This document shows positions 1 to 11,467 of a DNA stretch of 64,000 nt, piece by piece. The notes below the pieces were generated by a model. It worked only from the letters and a program-made list of their open reading frames with translations. It did not search any database and was not told the origin of the DNA. The stretch spans positions 4,588,001-4,652,000 of the forward strand of contig CANTUR010000047.1 in NCBI GenBank assembly GCA_947683625.1, given 5' to 3'. A program made the position numbers and the translations under genes. Positions within the stretch are counted from its first letter, which is position 1. Each line of letters starts with the position of its first letter. The DNA is from Mallotus nudiflorus. Lineage: Eukaryota > Streptophyta > Magnoliopsida > Malpighiales > Euphorbiaceae.

Positions 1-850
1 CAAATTTTGAAATTCATCACTAATTAGCTATGGATTTTTTTCCATCGCTAATTTTGAAATTCATCACTAAATTCTCAGTTTTTTTATAGTGGCTCTTAAT
101 ATTTTTTATTTGCAGGTTTATAATTGAATGACCACACCGACAAGCTGTCCATCAACAAAGGATCATCCACCTATACTTTGTCACTTTAAATGATTAAAGT
201 GATTACTTTAGCCTTTACAAGAAACTTTTATTAACTTCATAAATGATAAGGTTTAACCTATTTCTTTTAGCACAAAAATTTTTCTATGGTTTCCCGCTAA
301 AAGAAATTATATAATAGTTATGAATCGTTACTTAGTTAAAAGATTAAAATAATTATATTAAAATATGTAAAAAAAAATAATTAATTATAAGTTATGATTT
401 CTTAAATTACAATATGACGGATTGATTTATTTTCTTTTAAATTTTTAAATTTTTTCTTTTTAATTAGTTATTCAATTATTATTTAATTGACTTTCCAACT
501 AAATATAGTGAGTTAGTAATCCTATATCACTTTATAACTTTTTCATTAATAAATTAATTGATAAAAGGTGTCAACATTCAAATATAAATAATAAAATTCA
601 AAGTTCTATCACTTTTTATTTTCTCTTTAGGAAATTAATTATTCAACCAGCTAAAAAAACTTTTTTTTTTCCCTAAGAATATGATTAATAGGATATTCAA
701 CATGATACATCATCACCCACCACCAAGCAATTTTCAAATTCATAATGAAAATTTGAATTTTAATGGAGGCTAAATGAGACTAGAATTTCCAAATTCATAA
801 TAAGAAGTCAGATACATATAGAAATAATGAGTGAATATTTACATTATTCG
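1..850. other. AT-rich intergenic DNA, no gene
   Basis: No reading frame with splice sites or a recognisable product is visible. The only structure is a short direct repeat near the edge: the string TTTGAAATTCATCACTAA occurs near positions 6 and 53. The rest is A/T-rich low-complexity sequence. Confidence 0.6.
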
Positions 851-1813
851 GGAAAAGGTCCAAATATGAATTTAATGTTTATCTCAATTCTCACTTTGAC
901 ACTATATATTTTTTGAAATCCAATTATAACTCTAAAATTATCAAATCTTGTGCATTTAAACACTACATTTAACGGTATTAAATTTTTCCATTAGAACCAT
1001 GAAATAATGTCCAAAAAAGACCCTTCATGTTTACCTCCAAATCTCATTTTAACACCTTATGTTTTTAATTGAAGAAAAAAATTAAATTTAATAATTTTTT
1101 TTTATTTTTAAATTTCAAAAATAAATTATTTGAGCTTCAATTTTTAAATTTTTTAAAATTTAATTAAAATATGAATAATAAATTCATAAATTATTTCTAA
1201 TGCTAAATGGTTGAATAGTTTTTATAGTATTATAATTTTTATGTGGTATCAAGTACATATATTATACTTTAATTATAAACAAATTAACTAGTATTTATGT
1301 TATTTATACTCAATGATTTTTTTTAATATGTAGTTATTTTTTTACTACTAAAATAATAGGAAAATATAAAAAAAAAAAATTGGCAACTAAAATCAATAAT
1401 AAATATTGAAATAATTAATTTTCTTAACAAAATGATGGGGTATATATATATATATAAAAAAAAAAAAACTAATTTATATGTATTGAAATAAAAAATTTCA
1501 TTAAATTTTATAAAATAATTAAAATTTAAAACTTAAATCATTTATTCTTAAAATTTAAAGTAAAAATAAAATTGTTGAAATATTAAATTTAATTTTGTTC
1601 TAAATAAAAAATATAAAGTAGTACAATGAAAAATGAAGTAAATATGAGGATCGTTTTTAGACATTATCCCTTGGTTTTAACAACAAATTTAACACCATTA
1701 AATATAGTGTTTAAATGTATCAAATTTGAAAACTTTAATATCATAATTGAACTTTAAAAAATATAAAATATCAAAGTAAAAATTGAGTCAAACATTAGCG
1801 CTATACCTTTTCC
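851..1813. mobile_element. Long foldback (terminal inverted repeat) element upstream of the annexin gene
   Basis: The left arm (from 851, starting GGAAAAGGT) is matched in reverse complement by the right arm (ending ACCTTTTCC at 1813). The similarity covers at least ~170 bp at each end (about 851-1030 against 1645-1813). It can be followed with more mismatches to about 1165 and from about 1500, leaving only a short loop. The shared core includes a TTTAAACACTA stretch and a run resembling GGTGTTAAATTT. No transposase frame is present and no clear target-site duplication was found, so this is a non-autonomous MITE or foldback element whose superfamily is not certain. A long imperfect hairpin RNA could form if it were transcribed. 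Confidence 0.6.
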
Positions 1814-2044
1814 TAAAAAATATTTAAATTATTTAACAACTCTAATAATATATATATATATATACTAATAAATTAAATAATATCAAACCATGTGCTGTAA
1901 AATTATTGTATCAGATAACATTTTTCTAGTTTCAAAAAAATAATAATAACAATAACAATATTTTTCAAAATTTTATAGGCCAATTAAAATGGGGTGGCCC
2001 TACTTTCCATATCATTCTTTCTCTCTCCTTAACGTTTTCGAGTC

Positions 2045-2052
2045 TATATAAT
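2045..2052 (+). promoter_or_regulatory. TATA box of the annexin gene
   Basis: A TATATAAT motif lies 95 bp upstream of the annexin start codon, in a short CT-rich and purine-rich context typical of plant core promoters. The expected transcription start is about 30 bp downstream, giving a 5' leader of roughly 70 bp containing a purine-rich AAGAAGAAGAAAGA tract just before the ATG. Confidence 0.6.
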
Positions 2053-2146
2053 AGAGACAGAAAGATACAAATACACAGCTTCTTCGTTAGATCACTGAGA
2101 CACAGCACAAACAAGAAGAAGAAAGATCGTTAAAGGGTGTCAACAA

Positions 2147-3761
2147 ATGTCTACTCTTACAATTCCTCAGCCACTTCCACCTGTGTCCGATGACTGTGAG
2201 CAGCTACACAAGGCTTTTTCAGGTTTTCTTGCTTTGCGCTCTCTTCTTATATTAATTACCCTGTTATTGTTTTCAATCTTGCCCTGTTTTTTATTGATCC
2301 TGTTATGCTGATCGCATCTGATGTTGATGATCTGTTGTTCATGTTATGTTGATCTTTGACTTATGATCTAGATTTACGTACGTTGATGATGTGATGATGG
2401 TTCACATGATCATTTGATCTGTATTTCTTTAAAATTTTATATCATCATCACCGCGCAATCAACGGATCTTTAATTTTATGAAATCCCTTTTAAAGAAGAG
2501 AACAAAGAGCTCAAAACATTTTTAATTTTATCTCATCAGCAAGCTCTGTGGGTTGGTATCTGATGTTATTTGTGTGAAAAATGATTGCAGGATGGGGTAC
2601 AAATGAGGGGCTGATCATATCCATTTTGGGTCACAGAAATGCTGCTCAACGGAAGCTGATTCGACAGACATATGCTGAGACCTATGGAGAAGATCTCCTC
2701 AAGACATTGGACAAGGAGCTTACCAATGACTTTGAGGTCTGACTTTTAGTTGATGAGGAAATAGTGTATTTTTATATTTGATTGTATATGAGATGAGATA
2801 ATTTATGCATTGCTATATCTGTTAATCATTAGAGGATTGTGCGGCTTTGGACACTCGATCCTTCTGAACGTGATGCAATTTTAGCTAATGAGGCAACTAA
2901 GAGATGGACTTCAAGCAATCAGGTTCTCATGGAGATTGCCTGCACAAGGTCTTCAAATGAACTACTTCATGCTAAGCAGGCTTATCATGCCCTTTTTAAG
3001 AAGTCTCTTGAAGAGGATGTTGCACATCACACAACCGGGGATTTCCGCAAGGCAATGCTTTTTATTAGGCTTGATAATGAATGTGATTATTTTCCGTGTG
3101 TTGCTAAGGTGAATAGTGGACCATTTACGATATGCAATATCACATTTATGCTTTGCAGCTTTTGTTTCCTCTTGTGTGCTCGTACCGATATGAGGGGAAT
3201 GAGGTGAACATGACCCTGGCAAAAACTGAGGCTAAGCTAGTTCATGAGAAGATCTCAAAGAAGGCTTACAATGATGAAGATCTCATCAGGATTTTGGCTA
3301 CCAGGAGCAAAGCACAAATCAATGCTACACTGAATCACTACAAAAATGAATTCGGCAATGATATTAACAAGGTATGCAAGCATAGTTTTGCCAATTCAAT
3401 AAGATATAGTTTAGATATTTGATCATATCACTATTTGATTTGCTTGAATGGGCATTTATGTTTGAAGGACTTAAAAACTGACCCCAAAGATGAATTCCTT
3501 GCACTGCTGAGGGCTACAGTGAAGTGCTTGACACGCCCAGAGAAGTATTTTGAAAAGGTTCTTCGTCTGGCTATCAACAAAACAGGAACAGATGAAGGAG
3601 CTCTTACTAGAGTTGTTGCTACAAGGGCAGAGGTTGACATGAAGATTATAAAAGATGCATTCCAGCAGAGGAACACTGTTCCTCTGGAACGAGCCATCGC
3701 CAAGGACACTCATGGTGACTATGAGAAGATGCTTCTGGCACTTGTTGGACATGAGGAGTGA
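2147..3761 (+). CDS. ANN1: Annexin D1-type protein (plant annexin, 315 aa, 5 exons)
   Basis: Exons 2147-2222, 2591-2736, 2833-3051, 3159-3371 and 3468-3761 join in frame to 315 residues, the normal plant annexin length. The protein has four annexin repeats and a very short N-terminal tail. Type II calcium sites (GxGT-38 residues-D/E) are intact in repeat 1 (G26-W-G-T29 with E68) and repeat 4 (K256-T-G-T259 with D298). Repeats 2 and 3 lack the GxGT loop, as is usual in plants. His40, discussed for peroxidase activity of plant annexins, is present. The family binds acidic phospholipids in a Ca2+-dependent manner, mostly in cytosol and at the plasma membrane, and is linked to Ca2+ conductance and stress. 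The sequence resembles Arabidopsis annexin 1 more than annexin 2, especially residues 90-150. Intron 3 has a GC donor (AAG|GCAATG), and the frame only closes with it. The ATG lies 95 bp after a TATA box and gives the canonical N-terminus. The gene converges on the PUF gene. Confidence 0.96.
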
Positions 3762-4580
3762 GCTATATGTTCTGTTAGAAGCTAGGGGTAGCTGTTATGA
3801 GGCAATTAGGATGGCTTGTGGACCTTGCCTCCGGCTGTTATCCTAGTTAATTATGTGTTTTGCTTTCATTCCTATGGTTATGTTATGCCGAACATCCACC
3901 AGTGGCTGCTTAATTAAATATATGACTATGTTTGCTTTTAAAAGAATTTCTAGTTCTCGGCAATTTTTTCTTTTTCCGAGTGGATAGTTAAAATCAGCAA
4001 ATAGCATGGTAATCAAAGAAAAATAGACTACAAAAAACATGCTTCCAACGACTTTACTAGTTATAAGTGATCCACAATTTTAACCATAGAAGCCTCTAGG
4101 TTGCATTCATCAGTCATTTTGCTTTAAATGCTACATGCTATCATTGTAATAGATCAGAAAGGTGTATGTGCATCTCAACTCTTAGAAACAAGGAGACATG
4201 ACCAAGAAAGATATCCTGGCATCGTGTATTACAAAACTTGGACCGGACAATGAAGGTTCTGAGGTTGCAATATATAATACATCTTTAAGTTTAGACTAGA
4301 CAAGACAACAACAGCACAACAAAATAATACAAAGTTGCATCTGAATCATAAAGAAGTGGAAGAAACAGCTTCATTTCCACACCTCAAACTCATGGAGACC
4401 ATTCAGATTCCAAATAGAATCAATCTGCCGCAAAATTTCTAGCCAGGATATCAGCTGCGAATTTTGATGATATTCTACGTCTAGTGCACCGCTTCTTGAT
4501 AGAACTATTTATTGATAGTAGTGAACAAAGTTGTGAATCTGACACAACAACAACACTCCTTGACATAGACAAGCATTGCA
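3762..4580. other. Convergent 3' flanks of the annexin and PUF genes
   Basis: This ~820-bp spacer must contain the 3' UTR and polyadenylation signals of both convergent genes. AT-rich AATTAAATA-like signals occur near 3912 for the annexin, but no cleavage site can be fixed. No additional coding region is visible. The minus-strand frame continuing past 4580 is the out-of-frame extension of the PUF last exon. Confidence 0.5.
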
Positions 4581-7500
4581 TCATTTCTTCAAGAGATTCC
4601 TTGAGAAAATCCTCTTGCTGTATGGGTTGGTACGTAAGATCACATGGGGTCGGACTGCAGCAACCAGTGAAGAACGAAGAGGACCCTGCTTTCAAGAAGA
4701 AATTCAGGAGGCATAAAAAAGTTAATGGAAAACATAACACGTAACCAAAGCACCGTTTATACAGTAAGAGTTAAAAGGTATCAGCTTCCAGACCTTGGTA
4801 ACTGCCAGGGCAGATTGAATGACATAGTTGGCAAATGGATCTTGCAGTAGCTGTTCAAACCGTGACACAGAGATCAATTCATGAACTATTTGTTCTCGGC
4901 TTTCTTCCAAATGCTTAAGGCACTTTTCAACCACATGGCTGCTGAATTTCTGCATGGAGAGGTGTACGTAGTGCCTCTTGAACTGCGAAAGCAAAATGAC
5001 TGCAACAGATGGGCTCTTTAACTCTACAATATATTGAACAACATAATTTCTGTGACAGAAAAGAAACAAGGTTCAGATAGCCAAACAACGATATGTTGAT
5101 GATAATAAATCAATATCAAAAAAAAAAAAAAGGCTAAAGGAAAACATCTCTACCAGGGAAAAACCTTAAGTACCTATCCTCCAAACTCATATGACAAGTC
5201 AAAAAAATATGAGAGTAGGACTATTAACATGAGCAGGTCAACAACACAAATGAAATCACAGAAGGCTATGTAGAATGTCAAATGACATTACAGTTACATC
5301 TATATGAAAATGACATGGTAGCATGTTAAGGCTGAAAAAACTAAGAAACCCTCCAATAGTTAAAAGCATATTAAGGCTGCAAGAAACAAAAACAATGGGA
5401 ATGACCTACCCAAAAGGATCTTGAGCAAGGAGAAGAGCATTTTTGGAAATTTCAATTATTAATTTGTCTCGTTGTTTCCCAGTGGAATGTGTAACACATC
5501 GCTGCATTACACAGCATCCATGGCGATGAGTTGCAATCTGAACACAAAATTTTGCAGCAGCATAAAAAATGAACTGCAAAACACAGACAATAAAAAAAAG
5601 GCAAAGCAAGGTCAGAACCTTTCATGGAAATAAATAAAATAAACTAGACACTATTAGGACCTAACTCTCCTTTATGAATCTTGGAATGCTAATTCAAACT
5701 CAAGAAGGCATTCTGTAAATTCTGGCCTGTCACATAAATGCATGTAAACTTGCCTGTTATCACAATGCTGGAACATCTTACCCACCATAGCGATACCCTA
5801 ACGTTGTGATTTGTCAGTTCATAAATTTGCTCACTAAAATGTTATTACACATCCCAGTGAATGCAACAGGTTTAAGACTGCTCAAGAACCTTAACATCTA
5901 AACCATTTCACCCTTTGGATTTTCTTCAGTATATGCTTTTGCACATGCTAAATAAACAGACATGTTAGATTGAATATGCAATTTATTCTGCCATTACTGG
6001 CTTGAAGTTATAATGATCATTGGATGGTTCCAGACTTTTTATAGAAGACGCCTGATCCTATATTATAAGGGTTGTAAAATTTTCAACCAGCCAACCTTGA
6101 GCACATTCAAAATAGGTCTATATACGTGCAAATTTTAGCTGCAGCAGCACTCAGAATCACAGCTAACAATTCAGCCCTTCTCTCATGCGTGTCTATCTAG
6201 AGAGTTTTATCTTGCAATATTGAAAGGCTCAGTTTGTTATCGCATCTCAAAAGAACAAATGCCAAAAGAGAAACAAGCATGTAGGAGTTGAAGGAAAATT
6301 GCATATATACAGATACAGAATAAGATTCTAGCACCCAACCGAAGGCTATCTCATCGAAGCAGAATCTTGATAGCTACTCTTTAGGACTAATCACCCATAT
6401 TTAAATTTGCTGATTGTTCAAGAGCAGGCCAATTGAAGGAAACATAAGGTCAAAGGAATAACCTTAAGCTCCAAGAACTTTGTTTCACAAGGTAACATAA
6501 AAAGGTTTTAACCTTAGAATTACCAGCATTCCCAAATTCCACCTAGCATCCAAAGGAAGCTTAAGGTTTAAAACAAATAACATGAACCTAAAAAGATACC
6601 CCTTCATGACAACATAAATTCAGCATGTAGAAAATAAATTCAAGAGCCTCATTTTAACAAAAAAAGATAGGAAAGTCGTACCTTATTGTCTTCATTGCTC
6701 AGGCACTGCAAGCAACGCTGTATCACATGATTGCCATTTTGGTCCTTGACAAGATCAAGAAAACCAGGTTTTAGGGCCAACACTATTGAAGAAATCTGTT
6801 GCCTGGTTTTTACAGTCTCGATCAACTTCTGTATTGCACGTGTTCTGGTATTACAGCAGCCAAAGATATACTTAGAAAACCAATAAAAATCAGAAATCAG
6901 TTGTATCTTCAAAACAATTCAAGGGGAATAATAAACCTAAAGTAATTACCCATATGTGTTCAAGCAAATCCTAAGAAGCTGCCCTGGTTCTGCAGCCACC
7001 ATGGAAACAATCTGCGTTCTTTGTTCTTCATTGCACACGTCCAAGAACTTCTGGATTACATAATTTCCAAATGGCTTCAACATAAGTTCAATTACGTGAT
7101 CAATAATTTCATTAAATATTATTTGAACATCTTGGCTTGTTCCCTCATCAAAAATTCTCTGCAACCACCTGCAACCATTCTGGTCCTGTGCCATTAAGTA
7201 TATATTACCCTGGACCTCACTCAAGGAACTGACACTTGGAACCATTGACAATGGACTATAACTGCTTATCCTCTGTGCATTTTCCCACATTCCTCCATTG
7301 AGGGTACAACTATCTAGTTTAATGCTTTTCCCACGAAGACTTCGCAATGGGATCTCATTTAAGGAGTTCATTTTGTCGCTGTTAAACAGTTCACCTTCTC
7401 TGTTGCTAACATGATTCAAAACATTTCCTTGTATGATGTAACTATCCTCACAGCTGAAGGTTTCCATATCCCCAGTACTCTTCATGAAATACTCATTCTT

Positions 7501-8724
7501 TTTTATTGCTCTCATTTTTTCTCTAAATATCAAACCTCTATAAACTGGATCATAAACATTTAAATCCAACTTGGGATTTATAGAATGAAAAGCACCCAAT
7601 GAATCAATGATACCCCTGCCTCCATTAGAACCCGTTTTACAATGCTGATTAAAAGCAGAAGATTCATTAAGGTAAGGAGCAGTAAAAAGTGAATTCTGTG
7701 ATTGAATCCCCCTATTGCTCCAAGTTCCTCTGTTCTCCAATAGAAAATCAGTTTGGTTATTATACCAACTAGAAGCAGAATGTAAATCAGCGGACTGATT
7801 AAGAGCAACAAGAGGAGACCCCATTGAAACATAAGAATCCTTTTCAAACCCACCACTGAATCTATGGTTTCCATCATCACAAGAGGTGCCAAAAGAAATT
7901 CCACTATGAGGAGAGGATTGAAAACCTTCAATGTCAAAAGCTACATTGTTGTTAAAGCCCCCATGTGAGCCACCATATTTGTTAACATTGCACCCTAAAT
8001 CGCCATCAAATGAAAGATCATCAAAGCCATCAAACCCAAATCCATCAACGCCAAATCCTTTCATTTTAGCAGTAGCACCATTCTGTTCCTCTTTAATACT
8101 CAAACCACTAAAAGATTGAAGCAAGCCCATTTCATCAACTGATCTCCCATTAAAAGAAGCACCAGGTGATTTAGAATCAAAACACAATCCACTCATATAA
8201 TGAGAACCTGGCATTTGATACTTAGTTTGGTCAGGTGCATATATTGAACCATTGTCAGTTGAAGAAAATCCATTAGAGAATAATGAACCTGAAGAAGAAA
8301 GAGAAGAAGAACACTCTGGAGACTGCCGACCACCAGCATTAAAAAGAAGATTTTGCTGCTGATGTTGATGATGAATATTGAAATAAGGCACATCAGAGAC
8401 ATCATTAAAGAACTCTCCATCATTCTTCATAATAACAAACTTCTTTTCTCTCTCAGTACTGGCAAATGGTGAAGCATCCTCAGGTGAACAACAGAACCCA
8501 TTCGAGAATGAACTGGAAGAGGAAGAAGAAGAAGAGTAGTCTGGTGATTGCAGACAAACAAGTCTACTTAAAGAAGGAGGCTTCTGTTGTTGTTGTTGTT
8601 GTTGTTGATGATGATGAAAAGGACTAAAAAATTGCACTTTTGAGACCTCATTATTGAAAAACTCTCCATCTGGTTTCATATTCTCTACCACCCATTTCTC
8701 TCTCTCAGAAAGCTTCCCCATCAT
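4581..8724 (-). CDS. Pumilio/PUF-family RNA-binding protein (820 aa, 5 exons; PUM9-12 group)
   Basis: Exons on the minus strand are 8724-6950, 6844-6682, 5573-5410, 5049-4794 and 4685-4581, and phases match at every junction. Residues 1 to ~500 are low-complexity: poly-Q, poly-S and Gly/Asn/Phe-rich. The C-terminal third is a PUF (Pum-HD) array. Visible repeat cores with base-contacting residues are NGCRWLQR, FGNYVIQK, YGTRAIQK, NGNHVIQR, HGCCVMQR, FGNYVVQY, SSHVVEK and FANYVIQ, followed by the usual end (PYSKRIF...LLKK). PUF proteins bind UGUR-type motifs in mRNA 3' UTRs and repress or destabilise transcripts in the cytoplasm. The start is the first of two adjacent ATGs at 8724/8721; no in-frame ATG lies upstream in the same open stretch. 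The N-terminus contains two related ~65-residue blocks (about 17-80 and 100-160), each starting with DGEFFN and followed by His/Gln-rich and Ser-rich runs. The last exon is only 105 bp and is overlapped by a longer meaningless frame. Confidence 0.94.
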
Positions 8725-11467
8725 CGAACTTTTTAATGAAAACAACAAAAAAAACAAATAAACAAACAAAAACCCTTCAAAATATAAAAAATATATCTAT
8801 ATATATGTATATGTTTATAGAACAGTGAGCACAGATTTTGAAGAAAATAAGCAAAACCCTTTTCGATTTTCGAAAAACCCACGTCGAAAATCAATTTGGT
8901 GAAACTAAAAACAGAAAAAAAGTTTTTCGCTTTAGCATGATGATGATGATGATGAAGCAGACGAAGAAGGTACCATTTCTGAATCGTGTTGGGATTTGGG
9001 TTTTTGTTGTTTGAGAAAAAAGAGAATTAGAATATTGTGTGCAGGTGAGGATGCGATTGCCTTTTTTTTTTTTTTTTTTCAAAACAAAGAGAGAGGCGGT
9101 GGAGTGGAGGGCGTACGGGCTGTTACTGACTGTTTACGCTCACGCCATTGCAATGAACTTGAGTCGGCACTGCACACTCTCAAAACCAACAGAACAAAAC
9201 AACACACGGATAGAAATAGAATAAGGACACCAAAAAGAATAATAATTATTATAATATTTGTTTTTTTATAATTTTCTAAATTAAATTAGAGGAAGAATTA
9301 TTACTGTAATTAATTGATATTTAATTTAGTGATAAAATTAATGATATTTTTTATTCATTTTGACTTAAATATGTTTTTTAATCTATTTTCTGTTATTAGA
9401 ATCTTTAATCGAACTGATTTGCCTGATTTTCTGTCACTGGATATTGACTGTTTCACAACCTTACCTTGGAAGTTCTCGGATATCTTTTAGTGTTTATGTT
9501 AAGATGTACTATTAATACTATATTTTTATAAAATAAATTTTATTTTATTAATAATTACTATTAAAAATAGAAGTTTTCTATTGTTATTTAATTTTTTAGA
9601 AAGTAATTTTATTTTATTAATAATTACTGTTGAATTATATAATGCATTCTCATCCAACAGTTATAAAAGTAATACAAAACAAAGTATATAAAAAGCAAAA
9701 TAACTCTAGAATTTTTCCTCTGTAAAAGTAAATAAAATTAAAGTATATAAAAAATAAAGTAAAATTAGAATTTGTTTTGGTTTAATTAATATAAAAATTA
9801 GTGGAATCTCAAGGGTTTGAATGAAAAATGAAGCAGATATTTCTTGTTTCCCAAGCTAAAGCAAGGGGCCAAAGTTAACTTTCTGTTTTGTCATATTATA
9901 ATATCCGAGTCAGATGAAAGATTTTTTTTTTTCTATTGTTTTTTTTTTTTCTGTTCATTTTTTTCTTTTCTCTTGTTTGGTTGGTTGAATGACTTGGAAT
10001 CCTGCTTTGTTCAGTTAAACCAAAAGTGGAATATGTGGAAGACGAGATGGAATTGGGTAGGAAATGGACAAGTTACGAGACCTGCTGGTTCTATATATAA
10101 AATTCTTTAGTTTCTTGCCAATTGCTTGCTGATGATGCTCCACGCACCAGCTATTTGCCGTGTTATTACCTCTAGAACATTTTCTCTTTATAGCACACTT
10201 TCAAAGAACTTTACCATAGCACTAGACCAAAACACCACACTTCTGTTCCGGTGACAAAAGCCTCCCCCAATACCTCTATACAATTGCACAATCCATCAAG
10301 AAAATTACCAAGTTTCTTCCATGAATTTTCTTTAATGCAACACCGGCCGATAAACACCAAAGTATATATTGAAACAGAATGAAATGTTAATAAATTTTGT
10401 ATTTGATTATAAAATTTTAATTTGTATTTTTTTAGTTATTAAATTTTTTTATGAACTTTCATGTGTAGTTTTTATAAAATTTTTAGGTACATGAACAGTT
10501 CAGAAACAATCCAATATTATTGTTTTTGTCTAAAATTTAAAAATATATATCACCTCTAAATCATAGCTGTAAATTATCTATATATAATATAATATCATTT
10601 ACAAATATTTTATTATTAATGTATAATTTATTATACATAAAACATTAAAATAATATTTCAATGATATAAAAATAATATTATTAAATTATTCAAACATAAT
10701 ATTACAATTATTTTATTAATTTATCGTTTATTATACAAAAAATAAAAAATGAAAATAAATAATAGCATATGCTTTGTTCCCCTGTTTTTTTTTTTTTTTA
10801 CCTTAGCTTTGTTCCCTAATTTAATAATATTCTTCCATTGTTCCAAGAATAAGGAATTTATCCCTCAAGACAGTTTTTAGTTTTTCTATTAATTCTATAT
10901 AAATATAGAAAATATACACTTATTATCAAAAAAAGAAAATATACACTTGTTCGTATGTTATAAACAAAAAAAATATAAATAATAGAAATTAAAAAAGATA
11001 CAAAAAAAATATTATAAACACTTGCAAAACCTAAAAAATAGAAATTTAGAAACTAAAAAAGATACAAATTAAAAATTTATAATTAAATTGTAATTAAATA
11101 CGAAGATTAGGATCCATCCATATAATTTCCTACTAGGCATCTCTTCTAATTGGAAATAAAATTGCTTAAACCGGAAGTTGAGCTGACACAAGGCAACTTA
11201 TGCAAGCAGGGCATGGCCGATGGAGCATTAAAAACAATGTAATGATAACATAATGTCCAATGTATTTTGCTAAAGCAAACACTGAAAATCACAAGAATAT
11301 GGACATAAAATCCAATTAGAACATTCCACGTTGAAGGATGGCATGTTAAGTCCTAAACATGATTCCCAAAACCCACAATACCAGGTCAAATAATATAATA
11401 ACACACCCCTACTAGGAATAAAACAAAACCAGACACAGGATAAGATAACAGAGTTAGACCTAATAAG
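8725..11467. other. PUF promoter/5' region and 3' flank of the DUF4057 gene
   Basis: No gene is supported in this interval. 8725-9250 should hold the PUF 5' UTR and promoter. It contains an ATG/GAT trinucleotide run near 8937-8957, a poly-T tract at 9061-9080 and a relatively GC-rich stretch at 9090-9180. From 9300 to 11100 the DNA is A/T-rich. It includes a direct repeat of the phrase TTTTATTTTATTAATAATTACT (seen in part near 9535 and again near 9605) and small A-rich duplications near 9670 and 9740. 11100-11467 is probably the 3' UTR and downstream flank of the DUF4057 gene. Confidence 0.5.

Noticed and set aside
4420..4740. Longer open frame on the minus strand overlapping the PUF last exon
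   Set aside because: It is in a different phase from the PUF protein. The correct phase gives the canonical PUF C-terminus and a stop at 4581-4583.
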